Source of the DNA: JAJZJT01 sp964610905
GTDB lineage: Bacteria; Actinomycetota; Acidimicrobiia; Acidimicrobiales; RAAP-2
NCBI GenBank assembly: GCA_964610905.1
Contig: CAZSYT010000007.1
Span: forward strand, 1 to 64,000
Direction of reading: 5' to 3'
DNA length: 64,000 nt
In this document: positions 56,004 through 63,744 of the stretch, one piece after another
Position numbering within the stretch: the stretch's first letter is position 1
Layout: every line of letters starts with the position of its first letter
Notes under the pieces: model-generated
Database searches by the model: none
What the model was told of the DNA's origin: nothing
Seen by the model: the letters and a program-made list of their open reading frames with translations, nothing else
Made by a program: the position numbers and the translations under genes

Positions 56004-57746
56004 GGCGAGGGTCGCCTCCCCGAGCGCGTCGGCGGCGTCCACGGTGACCACGTCGCCCGCCTCGACGTAGCGGTACTTGCCGCCCCGGAGCCACGACGCC
56101 CCTGCGGCCACCAGGCACGCCGTGATCGAGAAGTCGAAGGCGGCGTGCAGCCCGTTGGCGAAGGGCTTCGAGATGAGGGCGGGGAAGAAGCTCCGGCCCG
56201 TCAGCACGGCGACCTGGTGGTGCGAGAGGTGGGCGAGCACGGGGGCGCCGACCAGGTGCTCCACCGGGGTGTAGCCGAGGAAGGCGGCGAACAGCGTCGA
56301 GACGGGCGGCAGGTGGGCGGCGCGTTCCGCCACCGAGGCGGGGACGCCGTGGGCGACCAGGCCGTGGTAGAGGGAGGCGGGCAGGGTCGCCGACAGCCCC
56401 ACGATCATCAGCGTGAAGAACACGCCGATGGAGAGCACCTGGGCGGCGTTCTGGAAGGTCGAGTTCATGCCGGCGCCGACGCCCCGGTGCTGCGGGGGCA
56501 GGCTGTTCATCACCCCGGCCCGGTTTGGCGCGGCGAAGGCTCCCATGGCGAGGCCGTTGAAGAGGAGGATGGGGCCGAAGACGCCGTAGGAGAAGTCGAC
56601 CGGCAGGAGCTCGAGGAGGGCGAACGAGGCGGCGGCGGCCAGCATGCCGCCGGTCGCGAACGGACGCGACCCGAACCGGTCGGACAGGTAGCCCGACAGC
56701 GGGCCGGCGCACAGGAAGCCGGCGGTGAGGGGGAGCATGTAGATGCCCGCCCACAGGGGCGTCTGGGCGAACGAGTAGCCGTGGCGGGGCAGCCAGATCC
56801 CCTGCAGCCAGATGATGAGCATGAACATGAGGCCGCCCCGCCCGATGCTGGCGAGCAGGGTCGACAGGCTGCCCGCCGTGAAGGCCCGGATGCGGAAGAG
56901 CGGCAGGTGGAACATCGGGTCGCGCACGCGCTGCTCGATGAGCGCGAAGGCCACGAGCAGCGCCACGCCACCGGTCAGGAAGCCGAGCACCGTCGGGCTC
57001 GTCCACCCCATGGTCGAACGGCCGTGGGGCTGGATGCCGTAGGTGATCCCCACCATCACCCCGATGAGGCCCAGGGCGAAGGTGATGTTGCCGGGCCAGT
57101 CGAGCCGGGCGGTCGAGCGGCGGGGGACCTCGCGGAGCTTGCGGTAGGCCCACACCGTGCCGAAGAGCCCGATCGGCACCGACACGAGGAAGATCAGGCG
57201 CCACTGGATGGGGGCTAGCACGCCGCCGAGCACCAGCCCGATGAACGAGCCGCTGATGCCGGCGACCTGGTTGATGCCGAGCGCCATGCCCCGCTGGTCC
57301 TCGGGGAAGGCGTCGGTGATGATGGCCGCCGAGTTGGCGATGAGGAGGGCGGCGCCCACCCCCTGGAAGATCCGCATCACCACCAGCCACAGCGCCGCCG
57401 CGGTGCCGGACATCCACGTGACGGTGAGCAGCAGCGAGAAGAACGTGTAGACGGCGAAGCCGAGGTTGTACATCCGGACGCGCCCGTACATGTCGCCGAG
57501 GCGCCCGAGGCTGACGACGAGCACGCTGGTGACGACCATGAAGCTCAGGATGAGCCACAGCAGGAAGAAGCTGTTGCCTGGGCGCAGCGGGTCGATGTGG
57601 ATGCCCCGGAAGATGTCGGGGAGGGCGATGAGCATGATCGACAGGTCGATCGTGGCCATCAGCACGCCGAGGGTGGTGTTCGAGAGGACGATCCACTTGT
57701 AGCCGTCGTCGCGGGCACCCTGGGCGAGCGGGGGGGCGGAGGCCAT
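55986..57746 (-). CDS. MFS transporter, DHA2 (EmrB/QacA) type
   Basis: The 586-residue membrane protein has ~14 predicted helices: LSNTTLGVLMATIDLSIMLIALPDIF (motif of DHA2 helix 1), LGRLGDMYGRVRMYNLG (motif A), VVMRIFQGVGAALLIANSAAIITDAFPEDQRGMALGINQVAGISGSFIGLVLGGVL (motif C region), and a duplicated motif A at PLSGYLSDRFGSRPFATGGM. It likely exports drugs or lipophilic compounds using the proton gradient. The ATG is only six bases from the -10-like TAGACT, and an operator-like inverted repeat overlaps that promoter. A divergent regulator is not present; the plus-strand neighbour is an enoyl-CoA hydratase. Confidence 0.93.
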   Translation of the reverse strand: MASAPPLAQGARDDGYKWIVLSNTTLGVLMATIDLSIMLIALPDIFRGIHIDPLRPGNSFFLLWLILSFMVVTSVLVVSLGRLGDMYGRVRMYNLGFAVYTFFSLLLTVTWMSGTAAALWLVVMRIFQGVGAALLIANSAAIITDAFPEDQRGMALGINQVAGISGSFIGLVLGGVLAPIQWRLIFLVSVPIGLFGTVWAYRKLREVPRRSTARLDWPGNITFALGLIGVMVGITYGIQPHGRSTMGWTSPTVLGFLTGGVALLVAFALIEQRVRDPMFHLPLFRIRAFTAGSLSTLLASIGRGGLMFMLIIWLQGIWLPRHGYSFAQTPLWAGIYMLPLTAGFLCAGPLSGYLSDRFGSRPFATGGMLAAAASFALLELLPVDFSYGVFGPILLFNGLAMGAFAAPNRAGVMNSLPPQHRGVGAGMNSTFQNAAQVLSIGVFFTLMIVGLSATLPASLYHGLVAHGVPASVAERAAHLPPVSTLFAAFLGYTPVEHLVGAPVLAHLSHHQVAVLTGRSFFPALISKPFANGLHAAFDFSITACLVAAGASWLRGGKYRYVEAGDVVTVDAADALGEATLASAAEG

Positions 57747-57752
57747 GGGCGA

Positions 57753-57775
57753 AGTCTAACGTTCACGAAAACGTT
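57753..57775 (-). promoter_or_regulatory. MFS-gene promoter with operator-like repeat
   Basis: TAGACT (57758-57753, minus strand) ends six bases before ATG 57746. Next to it AACGTT occurs twice (57758-57763 and 57770-57775), separated by six bases, with the near-palindrome AACGTTnnCGnnAACGTT. This looks like a TetR-type operator over a leaderless promoter; the regulator is unknown. Confidence 0.5.
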
Positions 57776-57918
57776 GGTTGCCAGGCCCTGCAGGGGCGGG
57801 GCACGAGCCCCGGGCACGCGCCGACCGGTCGGCTAGCGTCGGCGCCGGCCTGCCCGGGCAGCCACCTGCCCGCCCTGTCGCGGCCCACCGCCGCGCCGCG
57901 TCAGGGCCGCGCCGCCGA

Positions 57919-57963
57919 AGGCGCCGTACCAGAGGTGCCCCACCTGAGGCGCCGTACCAGAGG
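57919..57963. repeat. 17-bp direct repeat upstream of the enoyl-CoA hydratase
   Basis: AGGCGCCGTACCAGAGG occurs at 57919-57935 and again at 57947-57963, 28 bp start to start. The second copy merges into the ribosome-binding site AGAGGAGGGAG. The other ~140 bases of this divergent gap show nothing assignable. Confidence 0.8.
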
Positions 57964-57971
57964 AGGGAGCC

Positions 57972-58808
57972 ATGACGACACCGACCCCTGGGGACACAGG
58001 GGACGAACTGGTCGTCACGACCGAAGACGGCGTGGCGACGCTGTGGCTGAACCGGCCGGCCAAGCGCAACGCCGTCACCCTCGCCATGTGGCGGGCGATC
58101 GCCCGGCACTGCCGACGTCTCGCTGGCGATCCCGAGGTGCGGGTGCTCGTCGTGCGAGGCGTGGGCGGCCACTTCTGCGCCGGGGCCGACATCGCCGACC
58201 TGGCTGCCGTGGACCTTGCGGAGTACCACGAGGTCAACGCCGAGGCCGACGCCGCCCTCGCCGCGTTCCCGAAGCCGACGGTCGCCGTGGTGACGGGCGC
58301 GTGCGTGGGCGGAGGGACTGAGATCGCCGTGGCCTGCGACCTCCGGCTCGCCGACACCTCGGCGCGGGTCGGCATCACCCCGGCCCGCCTGGGCATCGTC
58401 TACCCGGCCATCGCCCTCGAGCGGGTCGTGCGGCTCGCCGGTCCGTCCGCCACCAAGCACCTCCTCTACTCGGCCGAGATCGTCGACGCCGAGCGGGCGC
58501 TCCGCGTCGGGCTGCTCGACGAGGTCTACCCGGTCGGCGAGCTCGACGCCCGGGTCGAGGCCTTCACGGCGCTGCTCGCCCGCGAGCGGTCACTCCTCAC
58601 CCAGATGGCCAGCAAGGAGCTGGTCGACGCGGCGAGCGTGCACGGTACGGTCGACCCCGCGCTCGCCGCCCGGTGGTCCGCCGAGGCATCGGTGGGCCCC
58701 GACGCCGCCGAGGGGATGGCCGCCTTCCTCGAACGTCGCGACCCGGTCTTCACGTGGGCACCGGGGGCGGAGGGGGGTCGGGGCCGGTCGGGAGGTACCG
58801 GGTCGTAG
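57972..58808 (+). CDS. Enoyl-CoA hydratase/isomerase family protein
   Basis: The 278-residue crotonase-fold protein has VATLWLNRPAKRNAVTLAMW, oxyanion-hole segments HFCAGADIADLAA and VTGACVGGGTEIAVACDLRLADTSARVGITPARLGIVYP, and the C-terminal region GLLDEVYPVGELDARVEAF. The Glu in GGGTEIA is kept. The second hydratase glutamate (position of the GxGGTQ motif in ECH) is not evident (LGIVYPAIALER), so it may be an isomerase or other crotonase member. ATG 57972 follows AGGAGGGAG. The 117-bp gap after it contains GCGCCCCGGACG-type tandem repeats and no gene. Confidence 0.9.
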   Translation: MTTPTPGDTGDELVVTTEDGVATLWLNRPAKRNAVTLAMWRAIARHCRRLAGDPEVRVLVVRGVGGHFCAGADIADLAAVDLAEYHEVNAEADAALAAFPKPTVAVVTGACVGGGTEIAVACDLRLADTSARVGITPARLGIVYPAIALERVVRLAGPSATKHLLYSAEIVDAERALRVGLLDEVYPVGELDARVEAFTALLARERSLLTQMASKELVDAASVHGTVDPALAARWSAEASVGPDAAEGMAAFLERRDPVFTWAPGAEGGRGRSGGTGS

Positions 58809-58925
58809 CTCCGGTGCCGGGTCCGGCGTCGGCGCGCCCCGGACGCGGCGCCCCGGACGCCGCGCCCCGGACGGGCGTCGCGTGCCGTCAGGCCTCGGGC
58901 AGCCGAGGGGTGGCGGGCACCTTGT

Positions 58926-59444
58926 TCACGCCTCGCGTTCGAGCACCCAGCGCGTCGTCACCTGGGGGAAGTTGAGCGGACCGGGAACGGTCTCGTGGCT
59001 GAAGCAGTAGGCGAACCCCGTCCGCTGGAGGGTGCGGTTCGGGGCGACGTTCAAGGCGTTCGGCTCGCAGTAGAGGCGTCGGAGCTCGAAGACCTCGAAG
59101 TAGACGGCGACCGACTTCGCGACGAGCTCGCTGCCGAGCCCCTTGCGGCGGAGGGTGGGCTCGACGACGTGGAGGTGCATGAACGCCTCGACGCCGTACC
59201 TGATGCGGTCCAGCGAGCTGAAGCCGATGGGACGGCCGTCGAGCTCCCAGACGAGCGTGTACTGCTCGCGCTCCCGTAGTGGACGGGCGCAGTCGCGTTC
59301 GTGGAACGCCTGCCAGGTGGCAGGGTCGGGCAGCGAGGCCCGGTCCACGCCCATGCGGGCGAGGTGGCTGTCGGAGGCGTCGTGGAAGTACCGGATCCGG
59401 AGGTCGGCCTCCGACGGCAGCATCTCCCGTACCGAGGTGCCCAT
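58926..59444 (-). CDS. GNAT-family N-acetyltransferase
   Basis: The 172-residue protein begins MGTSVREMLPSEADLRIRYFHDASDSHLARMGVD and has the acetyl-CoA-binding motif A at VVEPTLRRKGLGSELVAKSVAVYFEVFELRRLYCEPNALNVAPNRTLQRTGF (R/Q-x-x-G-x-G/A type RRKGLGS; motif B LYCEPNALN). It looks closest to GNATs that acetylate small amines or protein N-termini. The acceptor is unknown. ATG 59444 is six bases from CAGACT. Confidence 0.88.
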   Translation of the reverse strand: MGTSVREMLPSEADLRIRYFHDASDSHLARMGVDRASLPDPATWQAFHERDCARPLREREQYTLVWELDGRPIGFSSLDRIRYGVEAFMHLHVVEPTLRRKGLGSELVAKSVAVYFEVFELRRLYCEPNALNVAPNRTLQRTGFAYCFSHETVPGPLNFPQVTTRWVLEREA

Positions 59445-59450
59445 GGGCAC

Positions 59451-59456
59451 AGTCTG
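59451..59456 (-). promoter_or_regulatory. -10-like hexamer of the GNAT gene, probably leaderless
   Basis: CAGACT, six bases, ATG. The layout CAGACT-GTGCCC-ATG parallels TAGACT-TCGCCC-ATG at the MFS gene. Confidence 0.45.
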
Positions 59457-59530
59457 GCCCCAACGGTGACGGCGCCGCCCGGCTCGTCCGAGGGGAGCGG
59501 GTGCGAGCCCCCGGCTCCGGGGTGCTCTGG

Positions 59531-59605
59531 TCGGGCTGCCCGGATTTGAACCGGGGACCTCTGCGTCCCGAACGCAGCGCGCTAACCAAACTGCGCCACA
59601 GCCCG
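59531..59605 (-). tRNA. tRNA-Pro (CGG anticodon)
   Basis: The minus strand from 59605 starts CGGGCTGTGGCGCAGTTTGG and ends with the complementary CAGCCCG and discriminator A (59531). The D-arm GGTTAGCGC, the anticodon arm CTGCG-TTCGGGA-CGCAG (anticodon CGG, reading CCG), and the T-arm with GTTCAAATC are all present in correct spacing; total 75 nt. CCA is not encoded, so the CCA-adding enzyme (cca, 15807) is required. Confidence 0.97.
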
Positions 59606-59713
59606 TCGGCACGGCCGCCGTGCGCGCACGCACCCGGTCGGCGACGGGTCGATGCTAGTCGACCGCCGGAGGCGCCGGCTCCGGCGGTCGCACCCCGACG
59701 ACCCGGTGAGCGC

Positions 59714-59737
59714 GGCTACTCGGCTACTCGGCTACTC
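59714..59737. repeat. 8-bp tandem repeat, three copies
   Basis: GGCTACTC is repeated three times. On the minus strand each unit contains TAG, and the first unit met supplies the stop codon of the CorC-like gene, so unit number does not change that protein. Confidence 0.85.
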
Positions 59738-60775
59738 GGCTGCAGGCTCGCCGGGCTCCGGGTCGCCCGACGGCGGCGCGAGGTCGTCGGGACCGGGCCC
59801 GGCCGGCAGCGACCGCCGGGCCACCACCTTGGCGATCCGGCGGCGGTCCATCTCGGCCACCCGCAGGTCCCAGCCGTCGACGGCCACCGCCTCGCCCTCC
59901 GTCGGGATGTGACCGAACCGCTCGAAGAGGAAGCCCCCGAGGGTGACGTACTCGCCGTCGGGGATGTCGATGGCGAGGCGCTCGCGGACGTCGTCGACGC
60001 CCATCCGTCCGTCCACGAGCCACCGGTTCTGGTCGACCCGGACGACGTCGGGCTCGTCGAGGGGGTCGAACTCGTCGGGGAGGTCGCCCACGAGGGCGGC
60101 GAGGATGTCCTTGATGGTGAGGACGCCTTCGACGCCGCCGTGCTCGTCGACCACCACGGCGAAGGCCCGGCGCTGGCGCCGCATCTCGGCGAGCACCTCG
60201 AGCACGGGCAGCGACTCGGGGACGAGGAACGGCTGGCGCAGGCGGCGTGAGACCTGGAGCGGCTCGGGGAGCGGTCGCTCGACCCGCTCGCCGGTGGTGT
60301 CGTCGGGTCCCCCTCCGGCGGCACTCCCCGGCTCGCCGAGGCGGGCCTGCCCGGGCTCGCCCCCGGACAGCCCGCCGGTCATCCGCCACCCCGCCCGGAA
60401 CAGGTCGTTGACGAAGAGCACGCCGATCAGGTCGTCGAGGTCCTCGTCGTAGACGGGGAACGACCGGTGGCCCGACTCGCGCACGGCTCGGGTGACGTCA
60501 TCGGCGGTGACGGGGATGGCCAGCCCGACCACGTCGACCCGAGGCGTCATCACCTCGCGCACGACCATCGTGTCGAGGTCGACCAGTGCGCCCTCGATGA
60601 CGCGGAGCTGGGACGCGGAGTCGTGGCCGGCCCGCTCCTCGCCGGGGGCCTCGACGCGACGGTGGTGCCCGCGTCGACCGTCCCCCGGCCCTCGTCGACC
60701 CCGACGTCCGCGTCTGCCGCCGTCCGCCGCGCTCCTGCGGGGCTCCTGCGGTGTGTCGTCGTGCTTGCCGAACAC
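59732..60775 (-). CDS. CorC/HlyC-type CBS-domain protein without membrane domain
   Basis: The 347-residue protein has an Arg/Gly-rich N-terminal ~60 residues and the linker RVIEGALVDLDTMVVREVMTPR that normally follows the DUF21 membrane domain. Two CBS domains come next (VVGLAIPVTADDVTRAVRESGHRSFPVYDEDLDDLIGVLFVNDLF, and RQPFLVPESLPVLEVLAEMRRQRRAFAVVVDEHGGVEGVLTIKDILAALVGDLPDEFD, separated by ~60 extra residues). A C-terminal CorC_HlyC domain closes it (LVDGRMGVDDVRERLAIDIPDGEYVTLGGFLFERFGHIP). Family roles involve Mg/Co efflux or membrane maintenance. GTG 60775 is chosen from GACACT seven bases upstream. Confidence 0.87.
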   Translation of the reverse strand: MFGKHDDTPQEPRRSAADGGRRGRRGRRGPGDGRRGHHRRVEAPGEERAGHDSASQLRVIEGALVDLDTMVVREVMTPRVDVVGLAIPVTADDVTRAVRESGHRSFPVYDEDLDDLIGVLFVNDLFRAGWRMTGGLSGGEPGQARLGEPGSAAGGGPDDTTGERVERPLPEPLQVSRRLRQPFLVPESLPVLEVLAEMRRQRRAFAVVVDEHGGVEGVLTIKDILAALVGDLPDEFDPLDEPDVVRVDQNRWLVDGRMGVDDVRERLAIDIPDGEYVTLGGFLFERFGHIPTEGEAVAVDGWDLRVAEMDRRRIAKVVARRSLPAGPGPDDLAPPSGDPEPGEPAAE

Positions 60776-60782
60776 CGTGCGC

Positions 60783-60788
60783 AGTGTC
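60783..60788 (-). promoter_or_regulatory. -10-like hexamer of the CorC-like gene
   Basis: GACACT, seven bases, GTG. It is inside the 32-bp gap after the receiver gene, giving the CorC-like gene its own possible leaderless transcript. Confidence 0.35.
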
Positions 60789-60807
60789 GGTCCCGCCCGG
60801 CGGCCGC

Positions 60808-61233
60808 TCAGCCCCCGAGCGCGGTCGCCGAGGTCAGCGGCTGGTACGACGGGTCCTCGAAGGTCCCCCCGGCGAGCAGTGCATCGACGGCGCGCCGGAT
60901 GCGGATCGGGTCGAGCGGCTTGACGAGCCAGCCCTCGGCGCCCGAGCGCCGGGCCAGGAACACGTCCGGGCGGCGGTCGAGGAGCATGAGGACCGGCGCA
61001 TGGCCGAGATTGCCGTAGGACTCCTCGAGCCGGAGCTCGAGGCACACGGCCATGCCGCCCATGTTGCCCATCTGAAGGTCGACCACCACCAGGTCGGGGA
61101 GCTCCTCGGTGACGGCGGCGAGCAGCGCCGGCCCGGAGTGGACCTCGCGGACCTCGCGGTCGGGCCGTCGCACGACCGAGACGATCTCGGCGCGTACCGA
61201 GGCGGTGTCGCTGGCCACGAGGACGGTGGGCAC
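60808..61233 (-). CDS. Stand-alone response-regulator receiver protein
   Basis: This 141-residue single-domain receiver has the phosphoacceptor Asp in LVVVDLQMGNMGG, the lysine in GWLVKPLDP and a single acidic residue (VASDTAS) at the metal site, where most receivers have two. There is no output domain, so it acts by protein contact. No histidine kinase is adjacent. GTG 61233 is six bases from TAGGCT. Confidence 0.87.
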   Translation of the reverse strand: MPTVLVASDTASVRAEIVSVVRRPDREVREVHSGPALLAAVTEELPDLVVVDLQMGNMGGMAVCLELRLEESYGNLGHAPVLMLLDRRPDVFLARRSGAEGWLVKPLDPIRIRRAVDALLAGGTFEDPSYQPLTSATALGG

Positions 61234-61239
61234 GGGGCG

Positions 61240-61245
61240 AGCCTA
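61240..61245 (-). promoter_or_regulatory. -10 hexamer of the receiver gene, probably leaderless
   Basis: TAGGCT, six bases, GTG. It overlaps the stop codon of the upstream ArsA-like gene, so the receiver may be transcribed both from here and by read-through. Confidence 0.5.
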
Positions 61246-62445
61246 CCGCGCCGGCCGGGCGGCCTCGCCGGGCGCGGCGAAGAGGAGGCCCCCGAGCTCC
61301 ACGAGGCCCGTGACGTCGTGGACGTCGCCGGCCAAGAGGGGCACGCGCACGACCGGAGCCGGCGCCACGGCGGCCACCAGGTCGGCGAGTGCGTCGTCCT
61401 CACGGGCCGCGGCCGCGGCGTAGCCCTCGGCGGTGCGAACCAAGGTGCCGAGCGCGCCTGCCCCGTCGGCCCCCGCCACGTCGGCCCCCGCCGGGCCGGC
61501 GTCGGGCCCTTGCCCCGACGGCGCCACCAGCGCCTCGAGGCGGGCGAGGTCCTCGTCGGCCACGAAGCGCGGCAGCGTCCGGTTGACGACGAGTGCGTCG
61601 ACCCCGATGTCGGACTCGGCCAGCTTGCCGGCGAAGTGCACGGCCTCCTCGATCGACTCGCTGCGGGGTGACGCGACCACGACGAAGACCGTCCCCGTCT
61701 CCGTGAGCAGGTCGCGCATCCGGGCGGCCCGGTGGCGGAACCCCTCCTCCATCCCCTCGAACGCCTGGAAGAACGTGACGGCGTCGCGGACCACGTCGGC
61801 CCCGGCGACCTTGGAGAGGGTCCGCAGCAGGGCCTGGGCGGCCACGCCCATCACGCGCAGCGACGTCCGCGTCGGCAGCATCAGCACCTGGAAGAGCCGG
61901 TTGCCGAGGAAGTTGGTCAGCCGGCGTGGGGCGTCGAGGAAGTCGAGGGCGTTGCGCGACGGAGGCGTGTCGACGACGACCAGGTCGAAGTCGTGCTCCT
62001 CGACGAGCTCGTAGAGCTTCTCCATCGCCATGTACTCCTGGGTCCCCGACAGGGCGCCCGTCAGGTTGCGGTAGATGCGGTTGGCGAGGATCCCCTCGGC
62101 CTGCTCGGGAGTGTCCGCGTACCGCTGTACGAGCTCGTCGAAGGTCCGCTTGGGGTCGAGCATCATGGCGTGGAGGGAGCCCGGCCACGGTCCCTCGACG
62201 GCGGTGGGCTGGTTGGAGAGCCGGTCGAGCCCGAGCGCGTCGGCGAGGCGGCGCGCCGGGTCGACGGTCACGACGCACGCGCGGCGTCCGTGCTCGGCGG
62301 CGTGGAGGGCGATGGCCGCCGCCGCCGTCGTCTTGCCGACGCCACCGGCGCCGCAGCACACGACGACCGAGGCGCCTCCCACAACGGCATCGAGGGGCGA
62401 CGGCCCGGCCGGTCCTCCCCGAGAGGCGGGGCCCGCCGCGCTCAC
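61243..62445 (-). CDS. ArsA/GET3-family ATPase, second subunit
   Basis: The 400-residue ATPase has VVVCCGAGGVGKTTAAAAIALHAAEHGRRACVVTVDPARRLADALGL (deviant Walker A), LVVVDTPPSRNALDFLDAPRRL (switch), FFQAFEGMEEGFRHRAARMRDLL, VFVVVASPRSESIEEAVHFAGKL and ALVVNRTLP. Actinobacterial ArsA-like pairs (Rv3679/Rv3680 type) form a heteromeric ATPase; roles proposed include envelope protein handling and metabolite tolerance. An Ala/Gly/Asp-rich loop precedes the C-terminal LVELGGLLFA. GTG 62445 overlaps the upstream partner's stop (GTGA). Confidence 0.9.
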   Translation of the reverse strand: MSAAGPASRGGPAGPSPLDAVVGGASVVVCCGAGGVGKTTAAAAIALHAAEHGRRACVVTVDPARRLADALGLDRLSNQPTAVEGPWPGSLHAMMLDPKRTFDELVQRYADTPEQAEGILANRIYRNLTGALSGTQEYMAMEKLYELVEEHDFDLVVVDTPPSRNALDFLDAPRRLTNFLGNRLFQVLMLPTRTSLRVMGVAAQALLRTLSKVAGADVVRDAVTFFQAFEGMEEGFRHRAARMRDLLTETGTVFVVVASPRSESIEEAVHFAGKLAESDIGVDALVVNRTLPRFVADEDLARLEALVAPSGQGPDAGPAGADVAGADGAGALGTLVRTAEGYAAAAAREDDALADLVAAVAPAPVVRVPLLAGDVHDVTGLVELGGLLFAAPGEAARPAR

Positions 62446-63431
62446 GGCGTCACGCCCGCCGGGTCGGGCAGCTCGGCGATGCCGCCGGCCAGGGCGCGGG
62501 CCAGCACGGCGAGCTCGTCTGGGCCGATCCGGTCGGTGAACACGTAGGGCACCCGCAGCTGTGGCAGTGGCAGCTCGCGGGCCAGTCGATCGAGCTGCTC
62601 GTGCTGGAGGGCGACGCGTCGCAGGTGGAACGCCCGGGCCGTCTCGAGGGCCTCGACGAGCCGGGTCTCGACGTCCCGTCCGGATCGTGCCGCCGCCTCG
62701 GCCGCGGGCACGTCGAGCCCGGGGGGCTCGGCGAGGCACCCGTTCACGACGACGGGACCGAGGGCGACGCCGATCCGGTCCTCGAGCTGGTACGCGGCGT
62801 CGACGACCTCGTTCACGGGCATCTCCTCGGGCAGGGTGACGAGCACCACCTGGCACCGGACCGGGTCGGCCAACAGCTCGGCGACGTCGGCGGCCTGGGT
62901 CCGCACGGGCCCCGAGCGCGCCGCGTCGAGCAGCCCACCGGCCGACGAGAGGAACGTCAGGGCGTGCCCGGTCGCCGGTGCGTCGACGAGGACCAGGTCG
63001 GCGACGCCGGCCCGTTCGAGCTGTTTGACCTTGCCGAGCACGAGCACGTCGCGGATGCCGGGGATGGCGCTCGAGACCACGTCGACGATCCCCGACGCGA
63101 CGAGCCGCTTCGAGATGCGACGGAACCCGTGGTCGACGAGGTACTCGACGAGGGCGTCGTCGGGCGTGACCATCCGGGCCCGAACCGACCCCCGCGCCAC
63201 CGGTCCGTCGTCGGTGGCGGCGTCGAGGACGACTTCGTCGTAGCCGAGCGACTGGGCCTGGCCGAAGGCCCCCGTGACCCCCGTCCGTCCCTCGAGCTCG
63301 ACGACGAGCACGGAGAGGCCGGCATCGGCGGCGACGCGGGCGAGGGCGGCGACGATGGTCGTCTTGCCGACGCCGCCCTTGCCCGCCACGATGAGGACCC
63401 GGCTCTGGGTGCAGAATCCGCGGACGTCCAT
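62442..63431 (-). CDS. ArsA/GET3-family ATPase, first subunit
   Basis: The 329-residue partner begins MDVRGFCTQSRVLIVAGKGGVGKTTIVAALARVAADAGLSVLVVELEG. The switch region is LVLVDAPATGHALTFLSSAGGLLDAARSGPV, followed by CQVVLVTLPEEMPVNEVVDAAYQLEDRIGVALGPVVVNGCL. The signature lysine GKGGVGKTT of ArsA/MinD ATPases is intact. The two genes are translationally coupled and should act as one complex. ATG 63431 is supported by the N-terminal alignment; TACGCT lies ten bases upstream. It is divergent from a whiB gene, a neighbourhood also seen around WhiB4/WblA-type regulators. Confidence 0.9.
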   Translation of the reverse strand: MDVRGFCTQSRVLIVAGKGGVGKTTIVAALARVAADAGLSVLVVELEGRTGVTGAFGQAQSLGYDEVVLDAATDDGPVARGSVRARMVTPDDALVEYLVDHGFRRISKRLVASGIVDVVSSAIPGIRDVLVLGKVKQLERAGVADLVLVDAPATGHALTFLSSAGGLLDAARSGPVRTQAADVAELLADPVRCQVVLVTLPEEMPVNEVVDAAYQLEDRIGVALGPVVVNGCLAEPPGLDVPAAEAAARSGRDVETRLVEALETARAFHLRRVALQHEQLDRLARELPLPQLRVPYVFTDRIGPDELAVLARALAGGIAELPDPAGVTP

Positions 63432-63671
63432 GCCGTAGCGGAGCGTAGCGTCCGCGCCCTCCCCGGCTCGGGGCAGCCCGCCTGCTCCGCCGCCCGCCCG
63501 TCGGGCACGACCCCGAGCCCGGCGAAGGGCCTGGTGGCGGTGGGTGCGCGGCCCGGATCGTCCACCGGCGCCGCTGCGTCGAGGAGCGCACGGACGCCCA
63601 CCGACGGTCACGCAGGGGCCGCTCCCTGCCTCCCAGCTGGCTCTCAGCGCCAAACTCCCAGTTCAGAGGCC

Positions 63672-63703
63672 TTGTTACCGCGCAGGTTGACGGATTACCG
63701 TCA
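63672..63703 (+). promoter_or_regulatory. whiB promoter with inverted repeat
   Basis: TTGTTA (63672-63677) and TACCGT (63696-63701) are 18 bases apart. TGACGG-ATTA-CCGTCA (63688-63703) is a perfect 6-bp inverted repeat over the -10 and looks like an operator. The other bases of the 313-bp arsA-whiB gap (63432-63671) contain no gene. Confidence 0.5.
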
Positions 63704-63744
63704 TCGCCGGGAGAGCCCACGGGGGGCGAAGGGGGAGGCAAGCG

